Source of the DNA: Plumapathes pennacea
Lineage: Eukaryota; Cnidaria; Anthozoa; Antipatharia; Myriopathidae
Direction: 5' to 3'
Assembly: GCA_964036295.1 (NCBI GenBank)
Contig: OZ038470.1
Coordinates: 2,593,501 to 2,657,500 of the forward strand
DNA length: 64,000 nt
In this document: positions 34,208-45,540 of the stretch, piece after piece
Position numbering within the stretch: the stretch's first letter is position 1
How the letters are laid out: each line of letters opens with the position of its first letter
Made by a program: the position numbers and the translations under genes
The notes under the pieces: model-generated
What the model was told of the DNA's origin: nothing
Database searches by the model: none
The model's input: only the letters and a program-made list of their open reading frames with translations

Positions 34208-37200
34208 CTAGTCATCAGTCTTGATTTGCTTGGCTGGTGGTTCACCAGATTCTTCGAAGTGTGTGTGAGTTCCCCCACCCTTTTTCTCTTCACCAGCTTC
34301 ACTTTTTTCTTTCTTGGCTGTCTTTTCCTCAATCCTGTCTCTCCTCCCCTTTCCCCTTCCACGTCCACCGAACCCACGTCCACCATATCCACCACGTCCA
34401 TGCCCACCATGGCTTCTTTTTCCTTGAAAAATTAGAAAATAATTGTAAAGAGACACTTCTACCATACAAAAGCCAGAAGATTGGATCCTAGCTAGTACTA
34501 AATAAGAGACTTTATACAGGAACTAAGAAAACTATTCCAAAAGAAGTAAAATATTAACTTGTTTACCAGCTTGGGCTCTCCTCTGCTTGGATTTCAATCG
34601 GTCTTCATTCACTTTTTTCCAGTAGTTCTCCTCTTCTTCACCTGAGGAAGATGACAAAATGAAGGGAAATAGGAAAGGTGGACTAGAGGATAGTTGTATG
34701 GTAACAGCACCAGGTATGTCGACTCTGCACAGCAATTTTCAGGTTAAACTGATGAATACTGCAAGTTGCACTGTACCTTCAAGGATACGAAATGTGAGCT
34801 CTGCCCCACGGACCACGATTTTGCCATCATTTGCTTCTTTAACTGCGTCAATGGCTCTCTTGGCTCCTCCTGCATTCGAAAACCGAATCTGACCCTGATG
34901 AATAAGAAACAACCATCATTCAGGGACAACTGTACACAACAAACAGGTTCATGGTGCATCCATATCCAGCCCCCATAGACACTGTATGCATACTGTGCAC
35001 AGCACCATTAAATACCTAAAGCTAAACTTAAATTTTCCTGACAGTGAAATAAAGAGCTATGATCTGCCTTATAATACACACCAAAAAGAAGCTAGATCCC
35101 ACCTCTGTGTTTCCTTTGTCAAAATCAACCCATGCTATTTCTTCATGAGCACCAAAAAATTCCTAGAATGGAAAAGACTTGTACAGTATTTCACACATCA
35201 CACTGTTACAGTTTATGAGAGCATTTATTTCCCACAAAAACTGGGAACCCTCATAACTCTGCTCTCAACTCAAAACATAGACAACAGTACTGGTAACATA
35301 AGAAAATATGCTCAAACCTTGAGATCCTCCCTGGATGTTTGCTCAGCAAAACCCTCAAGATGAAGGGCACACCCACTTATGAGTTTCAGGGGCTCCTAAA
35401 AACAATAAAAGACAAACTATCTGAAACAAAGAATACATGTATACAGGTTCTGTTTGATGTGTATTTATATTATCTATTGTTTGTTCACTAGAGACCAGAA
35501 CAGAAGTCCCAGGAGAAGATACAATATTATTTTCTGGGCCTTTTTCTTGGGTCTAAACATTTGCACCTCCCCATCACTGATATGTACCTGTATAGTAACC
35601 CTCTGGGCAACAGTATAGGGAAAATTTGGCAATCCCTGGCATTTTTATATAGACATTCTACACAAATCAGCATTTATACCTCTTCTTTTTCAAGTTTTAA
35701 TCTCCTTTCCTCTTCTCTTTGTTTCATTTCCCTTAAAAAGAATAAAATAGAAATGAGTTGAATGAAATTCTAATCCCAAATATAAAACCCCTGGAGTTAC
35801 ACCATACAATAACAGAACAGTATAATTCCATTTGTGGGTACAACAAGTTGTTACAGAATTACTCATCCATCAACAATGGAAAACCTGAGTTGGACCCAAT
35901 TTTCTACCTAAAATCTTTTTTGGCTTTTTACTGTAATAAAGAAAGTTGTTGCAGGTGAAGAATTTTGAAGTGTCTCAATTAACCTTGAAGAGGCCCCAGT
36001 GGCCTTAGACAAGACATTTCTGACAGGGGGACTCACAATAGAAAATATGCAGTACAAGGAAAAGACTGACTTCATTGAAAAACTGCAACACAGCAGCTTC
36101 TAACTCACTCTTCTTTCTTCTTCTTCTCTTCCAACTTATGCTTTTCTCTTTCTGCATTTTTCATCTTGAAATAATCCTCTCTAGAAATAAGGCAAAGATA
36201 TTTGTTTTAAACCCTTTCACTCCCAAGAGTGATCAACTTCAATTTTCTCCTTCAGTTTCTCACTAGAAATATATCATACTGGAAGGAGAACTTGGCTTTT
36301 GATAGCTTGTTGAGAGCTGATTAAACTATCAGTTCTCATTACATCACTCATACATTTTCTTCTAGAATATTTGGGAGAATCTGCATTTTGATCTTGGGAG
36401 TGAAAGGGTTAATAAGCATAAGCATGGTGTATACATTTTAGTAATGATTATATTGATGATCTCTCACTTGGACATCTTGATCAGTTCCTCCTCATTGTAT
36501 TTCAAAGTATCATTCGAGAGGAATGATTTTACATCCTCTATCTTAGCAAACTCCACAAAGACAGAGCCCTTGAAGGAACGATCTGGCATTCTCCTCATCA
36601 TGATATATGCAACCTGAAAGTAACAATATTGAACATAATTAGCCCTAATTTTAACTCCTGAGCTTGTAATACAACTACACTTTAAAACAGTATGAGCGAT
36701 GTACTGAGAAGGCCACTGAGAACCATAATCATTTTTGCACGCTATCACTTCCCAAATTCACTTTACATGCTGTTTGATATATGTACATGCTTGCAGACAA
36801 GAGAATGAAAATAGAAGGATAGGAGGGGGAATAATCTTTATCAACATCTTCAAAGCAGAGAGCACGTACTGAACAGTATGCTTTATTCCGTCTTTCTGTA
36901 TAAGGTTTAAATAAAATGGTTTTCAACAAATTTCATACAGATTAGTCATATACTCTCAAAGTAATTTATACAATCATGCACTGTACCTTGCCATATGCAC
37001 AGAAGAATTCTTCTAATGAATCCAATGTCATATCTTTTGGAAAACCTTTCTGCATAAGAAATACATACAGTATAATATTAAAATCATATGAACAATCTGA
37101 TAATACCAAATTATAAGACAATGTAATATTGTTAAAATATAGCTGCTTTGAATGTTATTGGAAGGTCTTGAAAAGATGTGCATGACCTACAATGGATGAT

Positions 37201-39596
37201 ACAATAGAAAAGTAGCACTAAGGGCAACTAGATTTGGATCACATCAATGTGGAGAAAGACATACATGTATATGATGAATCAACTAAAGGTTGATGTGTGA
37301 AACCTAGATGCTGTAAAGGAAATGAAAGCTGATGTTTCAAGCACTAGCCTTTCCTTGTAGCAAGTCAGTATTTGCATGTGTATAGACTCTGTTATACTGG
37401 CTAGCTTATACCCACCCACTTCACAATAAACAATGTAATCAATGATTTTTAGTTTAAACAGACATAAACTGACAGTAATACTCACACAATACACTGTTCT
37501 CTGCTTGGCTGCTTGTCTCACATCCACAGAATCAACAGGCAATGGTAATGACGGCAGCCTTCGAACTTTCTTGTTGTCTTCACTGACCTTCAACAACCAA
37601 AATGAAACAACAACAACAACACTAAACACTAACAATTTTTATTCTACAGTAATTACAATATTTTACGAGGATTTTATTTTATATGAAAAGGACTGTAAAA
37701 TAATGTGTATGATAAGAACATGCACATACCTCGACCACACAAGTTTCAGAAGGCTTTCGTAATGCTTTTGCAAGAACCTCACTGTCTGCTATTAAAGCCT
37801 GCAGATAAATATAAATAAATGAGTGAGGCTTAAAGAGACCTTCTCACCATACATGCTTTGCGCACCCATGTTTATATTTACATCTGGAGCTCGACTTTCC
37901 TGAGGCACCCACAATATGACTGATCAATCTGACTGCCGCTGCTTGCCGTATTCTATACACTTTCTGAGTTTTTGCTGATTTATTTCATGATAAAATGTAG
38001 AAAAACATAAGAATCCGCCATTTTCATGACACAAAGCATCTATGGTGAGAGGTCTCTTTAAGTATAATTTAATCCAATTCAATTAAAGAGAATAACTGAA
38101 TTTCCCAAACAAGACATATTGCTGTACTGTGTACCTCACCTTTAGTCTGTTAAATGTCAGCAGACATTCTAGTGTAACCCCTTGCATTGAGTTAGGGAAT
38201 CAAAAGTCTATGGCTGTTATATGAACTATACAGTATATATAATACTGTATTTCTACGTATGTACTAACTGTACTAACAACTGTTTTAAGCCTGAGCAACA
38301 AAAGGACTATGTCTACGTCTACAAACTTCACAGGTGTTGAGTTCCTTCTGTGACGCAGGCTACAAAAGCCACAAGGAAACGACAAAACAGAAAGCACCAA
38401 ATCTCTTTTTTTTTCTGGCGGAGCATGTCCCCAACTCCCTCTGCACATTATTTTGGACACTGGTCAGATTTTCACCAGTGTATCTGCCCCTGTATCTTTT
38501 CCATAATATATATCATTCAAGAATTTACTAAGTAAGGTTGCCAAGGGCTTATATTCATGCATTTGGATACATCCATCATCTTCTTCTGCTTTCTGTCGTA
38601 AGAACCTGTCTCGTGGGAAGTTCTTGTCACCAAAATAGTACTGCAGACAACAAATACATTAACATATTTATGTGAATTTCTGCACACTTGCTATGACAGA
38701 AACAGATAGATGTAAATGCTTATAAATGTACAGTATGATAGCCATCACTCATGCAAATCCTCAAAAATAGTGTTAAGCCAGTTTCTGAGCTAAAACAAAA
38801 TAATGTTATACACTTGCAGTATATGAAGTTTGATGCAAATTATTTGATGGCTCTGCAGTGTAATAGTATGTATCAACACATGAAATGCTGTCTATAATGC
38901 ACCTATCAATGTAAACCCTAAGGAGGGGGGGGGGGGGGGGAGTGCGGGGGGAGTGCGGGGAGTGTGGGCAATAGGCCAGGATTTGACAACACAGACAATC
39001 CCGCCTGTCGGGCATTCAATTGCGAGTTGCAGCTCAAGGGTTTCTGTTGTAGAACTTTTCTGCCCCTGAGTGGATCTTATTAGATACATTTGAATAACAT
39101 GTATGTCCCCACCCTTGGGAATTTGACTGGAATTTTTACTTTTTGGTCAAATTCCTGCCCCTTGCCTGCACTCCCCCCTCAGGGTTTACATTAATAGGTA
39201 CATATAGACATATGCACGTTGGTGAAGTACTGACCATGTCTATAAATCTTATAGACAACATATTCATGGTGATGATGCAGCATATCTACAATGCTGAAAA
39301 ATCTCCATTTAATTATTATTATTTATCATTTATTCATAGGATGACACACAAAGATTTACATGAAGAAGTAAGGCAGAAGCCAGTGGCTTAAATATCAAAC
39401 GTTATTACATGCACAGAAGAGATTGAGACATTTATGCATGCAAGAATATACAAATAACAGAGAGACGCAATAGTACACAATTTGAGCTGTATCATCCACT
39501 CACCTCGACCTGTCTGACAATCTTTTCCTCCAGTTCTGGACTAATCGGGGTGGAATTACCGTTCGCCGAAGTTTCGCTTGTAGCACCTTCCGCCAT
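34208..39596 (-). CDS. SSB: La ribonucleoprotein (La autoantigen homologue), complete, 14 exons
   Basis: Nuclear RNA-binding protein that binds the 3' UUU-OH of RNA polymerase III transcripts. Exons: 39504-39596, 38529-38640, 38140-38168, 37730-37798, 37486-37587, 36987-37049, 36468-36613, 36109-36180, 35680-35731, 35318-35395, 35103-35162, 34777-34894, 34567-34641, 34208-34422; 428 codons (427 aa; human 408). La motif about residues 17-100 (EYYFGDKNFPRDRFL is split by an intron after E; FNRLK). RRM1 about 131-205 (RTVYCKGFPKDMTLDS, FKGSVFVEF). RRM2 about 250-335 (LKLISGCALHLEGF, EIAWVDFDKG, ANDGKIVVRGAELTFRIL). An EK-rich helix lies between the RRMs. The tail is Gly/Arg-rich (GRGGYGGRGFGGRGRGKGRR, residues ~365-384) and ends in a basic-acidic PPAKQIKTDD. 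Exon 3 is only 29 nt and is supported by phase and FNRLK. Confidence 0.95.
36212..36408. repeat. MITE family A, full-length copy, La intron 7
   Basis: Ends are CCCTTTCACTCCCAAGAG and CTTGGGAGTGAAAGGG (inverted). Flanks read TTTTAAA and TTAATAA, so an AT-rich target is possible. It starts 31 bp from exon 8. Confidence 0.85.
38901..39202. repeat. TIR element containing a G16 tract, La intron 1
   Basis: ACCTATCAATGTAAACCCTA (38901) is mirrored by TAGGGTTTACATTAATAGGT-like sequence read from the other strand at about 39179-39202. A run of 16 G follows the left end (38925-38940) and a C-rich block precedes the right end. Non-coding. Confidence 0.65.
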
Positions 39597-40195
39597 CTTG
39601 GTTTATCTCAAAGTCAGTTTTTGCAGATTCTGAGAGTTGATAAGCTAATAAAACAAACTGCTTCGGATAAAGTACATTAAACCAAGCAATGAAGGTACGT
39701 TTGGCAAAAGGTTGAGCTGTGTTAGATGAACGATTTCAGCTATAAATTTCGTAGCACGTGGAGAAGCGAAAAGTGGGTAAAGAAGTACAAAATATACTCT
39801 CACTGGTAGGGTAGGTTTATCAAACAGAGGAGGGGGGGGGGGGGGTAGTAGGATTAAAACTCATCCTTTCATGGACAGTGACCCATCAGGAAGTGTTCAA
39901 CAACTGACGAAACACAAACTAGAGTATGCAACTTAAGCACCAAAATCTCGCAATTTGGAGTTCATTAGTTTTTTATATACTGACACTTTGCACCACTTGG
40001 TGCTTGCACCAAAGGTGAAAATTATGAACAAAGTTCGTGCTGTTTGAGAGAGCAGCGTTTCTTTCCCAAGGAATCAATGAGGCGGTCGTGGCTTTGCTTA
40101 ATGTGCAGAAATAAAAACTGTATTCAAGAAATGAGACTGCCAGAATCCAGGAATGTAAAATGCCTTGTTAGTCGTTGCGGAATTTTACCCTAGCT

Positions 40196-40231
<36 letters not shown>

Positions 40232-40481
40232 ACCCCCACTACTATACGACGTGTCCATCTTCTCTTCCCTTCCCATCTTTCTCCACGCGCCCTCCCGGTT
40301 GGAATCGAGGAGGAGCGACTGGGGACGAGGCAAATCAGTGGGCATTTATGGGTAATCAGCGGGAATTTTGACACCTGAGCCACCTCGCCTCGTGATCATA
40401 TGCTTCGCGGTTTGCCGGAAAACAGGATGGCCGAATTTCGCTTGTCGCTTCACAAGATTTTCACAGATCCCCAAGTTCGGA
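39597..40481. promoter_or_regulatory. Region upstream of La, with a C35 homopolymer
   Basis: 5' flank shared by La (minus) and the small plus-strand unit at 40.5 kb. It contains a G run near 39831-39845 and an uninterrupted run of 35 C at 40197-40231. No coding sequence is supported. Confidence 0.5.
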
Positions 40482-43400
40482 ATGGCTTCCATGTCAGCAG
40501 GAAAGAAACCTTCAGAGTCCCAAACGCCTCTGCTCTCCGGACTCCCTTTAGCTAGGGCATCCACCTTGCTCGCAACTGAGGAACAGTACAGCCTTCAAAG
40601 CGGCCCAAAGCGTCCGGCTCCACACCTAAACGAAGCTCCCTTTTACAGGTAATTTAGTTTTAGGTTTTGTCGTTGTTGTTTGTTGTTTCTCCCCGTAACC
40701 ATCTCGCCTTCACAGGCCATGTGCGCGCTCAAGTTCCCTCCCGTGTCATTTATGCAAAACGCATTTGTCACCCACCTTGATCACACCCTCGTGTTAATTT
40801 GTTTGGTCTTCGTTTCTCCCTTGTCGCATGTCCCTTCGTTGCACACTAATGTTATTTCCCGTGTCTTTAGTTCTTCTATATACTGGTCCAGCTTATTTCC
40901 CCATATATTTTGTTTCCTTTTGCTTTTCGCAATGCATTTTACATACTTCTCTGGCTTGCACAGCTTCCCCCGTTTTATAATCGCTTCGTAGCACTAGTTT
41001 GCATCATTTTGTTTTTCCCTTCATATCCTTAATCTTCAAAAGTTATTTTTTCTCCAGTTTTCTTGTTTTGTTGCTCTCTCAGTCACATAACATTTTTTTT
41101 CTTCTGCTGTATTTTCATTTCCCTTCCTTCCTTCCTTCCGTTCCTGGTACCTTTTGCTCTGTTTCGCCTACCGGTTCTCTATCTTTTTCTCATCTACCTG
41201 TTTGTGTACTGGTATATGTAATTATTTTTTGTTGGTCATGCTTTATATTGCCTTACACTTTTTGTTGTTCTGTTGGTGTCTGTTGGGCAGTGTTTTTGCA
41301 ATTCACTGTCATGAAAGTAGAAGTTTGAACTCCTTGAAATTCAAACTGTGCATTTTTTTTATAATTTTGTGATACAGTGCATTTCTTTTTATTCTTTTCT
41401 GGTGACTGAAATTGTTTTCAGATGATTTCAGATGAACTATTTGGTAAACTTGTTTATGTGTAGGTTCTAAACTGTAGCATGATTCATGTAAAAGGTATTT
41501 TATCTCTCCCAAGTTGAGGTCATAGAAATTAGCTTTTTCCTTTTCACTATCAATTTTGTTGTGCTTTATCACTGACAAGAAAAAAAAAGTAATATAGTTC
41601 TCCCCTATTATATTCTATTTTTGTCAGTACCCATGCTCAATTTTCATCCATTATAATATTATTATTTTATACTGTTTTCTTACCCCATGTTTCCTGTTCT
41701 CCCAACTATAGTCAGATGTTCTCCTCCAGCTGCTGCAGACTGTTCCAGGTTGACTTCCTCCAGACTGTTGCAGACAGACTCTTCTGGGCTGACTTCCTGC
41801 AGACTGTTGTGGACATTCCTCCAGCATACTGTTCCAGGCTCCATTCCAGGCTTCAGGCTTCTTCTATGTCCCCTCAAGTCCCTCGTCCCCTGTATGATCA
41901 TTGTGTGCCTTCCCACCAACCTAATGATGACCATCATTCAACTCTGCTGAAGGAGGAAGGATGCAGATGAATGTTAGCGAAGGGATAGGCAGGAAGAGGA
42001 TTGAAACAGGACTCTAAGGAGACCGTGGGCACATTGTTTTCCCTCTGGTGAGTTGTTGGAGTTAGGTGAGAGAGTTAGGACTAGAATGGGGGGAATTGGC
42101 CAAAGCAGTGGTACACATTTCAATCCTCAAAATGAGAAGAGTGGGCAGGCGACTTGAGGACATGGGTCGGCTACAGGCAATCTTAACGACGGAGATGCAC
42201 CCTCTGTCAGTAGTTTAAAATTGCCGCCAGTCGCAGGTGTTTCACAACCTCTGGAGCGTAGGGTGCATGACACGCAAAGGAACCCGTGACTCATTATATC
42301 CCAGCCTCAGACAGCCGCGGATGACGGATACATCCACCCATTTAACTCATCGAGAGGGTTGTTATGGGTACCACTGCTTGGGCGAATTCTCCCCATTCTA
42401 GTTTTAACTCTCTCACCTAACTTCTACAACTCATCAGAGGGGAGGCAATGTACCCACGGCCCCCTCAGGGCCCTGTTTTGACTCTCTTCCTGTCTGTCCC
42501 CTTGCTGATATTCATCTGCATTCTTCCTCCTTCAGTGGGGTTGGCTGTTGGTCGGAGGGTAGGTGGATAGGGACTGGGTTGTACAGGGGATTTGGGAGGG
42601 ATGGGATTTGAGGGGAGGGGTGGGAGAGGGGGCCTGGGATGACTGTGAACGTGGTTGTGCAACCGTCACCTCCCTTGGTGTACTTCCACCATCCCAGGCC
42701 CCCTCCCCCGACAGGATGCCCCATTCCTAACCCATAACCCATAACCCATAACCATAACCCTAAGTAACCGTAACATTGACCCTAACACTACTTGACCCTA
42801 ACCATGGCGCCATAAAAATTAATACAAGAAAATTTATTTTTTATTTTTGCTTATTTTGTTTATTTATTTATTTTATTTATTTTGTTTATTATTATTTTGT
42901 GTATGAATAAATGAATAAAGGAATAAAGAAAAATATGTAAAAAAATGAACAAAAGAATAAATGAATGATTAAATGATGAAAAAGTGAATGATTAAATAAT
43001 GTGTAAGTGAATGAATTAATTTAATTAAGTCCAAATTTCAAACTATCATACACCCATAGTCCCATGGGGCCAGTCAGACTATTGATTTATTCAAAATTGA
43101 TTTATTCATTCATGTATGCATTTATTTAATTATTCATTTATTCATACAATGAATAAATGAATTTATTAAATAAATAAATAAAATTAATTGAATAATTTGA
43201 ATAAATTAAACAAATTGAATATTTTAAACAAATTGAATAAATTAAATAAATTGAAGGAATAGATAAATAAGGGACAAGTTCCCAAGAGAATATCCATTTA
43301 ACAGAGATGTTGTTGAAAGCTGTGTTGGCCTTGCCCTTCAGATGATGGTTAAAAGAAAGGAACTGATGGAAAGAAGGTACAGTAAGTCCAAATTTCAAGC

Positions 43401-45540
43401 TACCATACATCCATAATTTGCATCTTTAGCATGCTTTGGGCATGGCCTGAGGGTGAGGGGGTTGAGTTGTGAACTAGGTCACTTTCAGAGTTGGCAGGCC
43501 TGTTTGCTGAGGACTGTAATGAATCTCTGATAGATTGTTAATGCAAGCTGAGAATGGTGATACCCATGGGGCTATTAAATTTCTGTTGAGGTCTTTGTAA
43601 GTACCCCACATAGTCTGTTGAATACCAATGTACCCATAAAATCCACTTGACTAGTCTGTTATTTTATTCCACAGACTTCAGAGTTTTTCAAATGGTCGCT
43701 TCCTAAGCACAAGGCTGCAGCGACTTCCTACTTTCCTGGAGTTTTGTATCAGGTGGGTGATGTTAGAGATAATGTTATAGACAATATGTTTTTGATGACT
43801 GTCGAAAAACCAAAACTTAACTAAGTACCTACCACACACACAGGCTGAAAATATTTTTCAACTAATCAGAACTAGCCAAGGTAATCTGTGTTGTTGTATG
43901 TTGAAGAACAAAACCAATCAGCAGTGTAAAAACAATTGATGCTTTCCTGCAATCATGTTTTGTTTTTGCTCTTGATTGGCCAAGATTGCTGCTGCTTAGT
44001 GAACTTGTTTTTGACCAAGTTGTTGGAAAGCGTAGCAAATCCCGGCCAATGTAAGCAATCACACAATTACTTTCTGCTGTCATCCAAAAATGTCTCTCTG
44101 TTGATGATCATTTAGATGAGTATTTCTTGTTGCTTCATTTTACGTTTTGAGAAAAATTGTAAATTTAGAGATTTTTGAGATGTAATTCATTTTGTGAAAT
44201 TGACAACAATATTTATCCAGATTCATGATGTGAGTTAGATCGATGTGATTAACTAGATTAATGTAAGTTCTTGGTGAGTGGGAGATGAGGTGTTTATTGT
44301 GGGAGACTTCTGCAAAGCAGGAGAGTTTGCAGTTCTGTTTGTTGAGGACTGTAATGGCATCTCTGATAGATTATTGATGCATGCTCAAAAAGCTGTTAAT
44401 CATGAAAATACCTCGTGTGCCAAGTTTTAAAGTTGTACATAGTTTGTTGTATACCAAGACGTACCTCACAAAAATTCACTTAGTCTGCTATGTTATTCCA
44501 CAGACTTCAGAGTGTTTAAAACAGTTTATTTGACAAGGCTTCAGTGATGTCCTACTTTCCCGGAGTTTTGTATCAGGTGGGTTATATTTATAGTTGAAAC
44601 AAAATTAACTACAAGATCACATCAGTACAGCCAAGTATCCACTTTATGTGATCAGTCAGTGTCCCAAATCTCATTTTTGAAAGTTTAAGTGAGTTCTTCA
44701 GGTTTCTATATCTGGTAATTAAATGTATTTTGTTTTTGTTTTTGTTTTGTTTTTGTTTTGTTTGTTTTTGTTTTTTTTTTTTAGAAGAAAGACAGATCCC
44801 AGAATTTGCACTGGGCTTGTGAGGTGGAACGAGGCTGGCTCACCTTCCAGTACTTCTTGGTGAAGAGAGAGTACAGAAGGCATCTGTTGTAAGTCGGACA
44901 TTATAGGGCCAAGCAAGTGTGTGGACAAGTGCATATCTACCCCTCTGCATTCTACTAGCTGGGATTGTCATACTGTGCACTGTGATCATGTTTCCAGGTA
45001 AGTTAGACTTTGTTTGTAATATTCACTTTTGTACAAACAGTACAGTTCAGTTATTTATATATAATAGAGAAGCAACAAACAGACAGATTAAAAAAAAACA
45101 TGGGAAAAAGTAACAAATTGTAAAAATAATTAAAAAAAAAAACAAGAGGAGGCAATTCTTTGATAGTTTGCAAATCATAGCCATAGATGGTCATGTATTT
45201 TGATATTTGCAATGTATGATATTTCTGCATAAACAACATAGCTAGTGTAAGTAATAATATTATGTACAAAAAGTTATTTGATGTACAGTAACATAATGAG
45301 GAAAACTTTACAAGTTAACTGTTAGTGTGAGAAAGTTTAGTTTCAGTTTCATTTGCCAAAAATGCATCTTTTTACATTAAATGTTCATCAAATTTTGATG
45401 TTTGTGACTTAATGCAATGTCCATCATCCCCCTTTTTAGGGAGTTTTGTGCAAGAATGGATAGACAGAATGCATTTACACTGTCAACCAGCCAGAAGATA
45501 AGAACTACTTCTGATCACCAACTCCAAGTGTTTAGTTAAA
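40482..45540 (+). CDS. Unrecognised small spliced transcription unit
   Basis: Four exon-like blocks with good splice sites: 40482-40649 (donor CAG/GTAATT), 43676-43753 (acceptor CACAG, donor CAG/GTGGGT), 44785-44889 (T-rich acceptor, donor GTT/GTAAGT) and 45440-45538. From ATG 40482 the phase-consistent reading (MASMSAGKKPSESQ..., LQSFSNGRFLSTRLQRLPTF, RKTDPRICTGLVRWNEAG) stops in the third block, giving about 107 aa. A second frame is open through blocks 2-4 (FFKWSLPKHKAAATSYFPG; LHWACEVERGWLTFQYFLV) but has an upstream stop in block 1. I recognise neither product. It could be a short lineage-specific protein or a long non-coding RNA. Boundaries were estimated by eye. Confidence 0.35.
41945..42538. 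repeat. Foldback element with ~170-bp arms
   Basis: About 41945-42115 (GAAGGAGGAAGGATGCAGAT ... GAATGGGGGGAATTGG) is inverted, at high but imperfect identity, at about 42365-42538 (GAATTCTCCCCATTCTAG ... ATTCTTCCTCCTTCAG). The ~250-bp centre has no recognised feature. It sits in the first intron of the small plus-strand unit. Confidence 0.75.
42721..42795. repeat. Degenerate telomere-like CCCATAA/CCCTAA tract
   Basis: Successive AACCCATAACCCATAACC units grade into CCATAACCCTAAG and TTGACCCTAACAC. It resembles interstitial telomeric sequence (CCCTAA)n with substitutions. Confidence 0.55.
42825..43265. repeat. AT-rich TTTAT/ATAAATTGA low-complexity tract
   Basis: Dense ATTTATT, AATAAATGA and AAATTGAATAAATT variants over ~440 bp, interrupted near 43030-43080. 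No coding signal. Confidence 0.75.
44300..44585 (+). pseudogene. Decayed duplicate of exon 2 of the small plus-strand unit
   Basis: It aligns with 43490-43760 through the intron (GAGGACTGTAATG, ATCTCTGATAGATT), acceptor (ATTCCACAGACTTCAGAGT) and exon end plus donor (GGAGTTTTGTATCAGGTGGG). The exon copy has a 5-nt net deletion and a stop in each of the two relevant frames, so it cannot code. Confidence 0.75.

Noticed and set aside
40346..40564. Minus-strand frame of 72 codons opposite the first exon of the small unit
   Set aside because: No domain, no splice partner; likely a shadow of the plus-strand frame.
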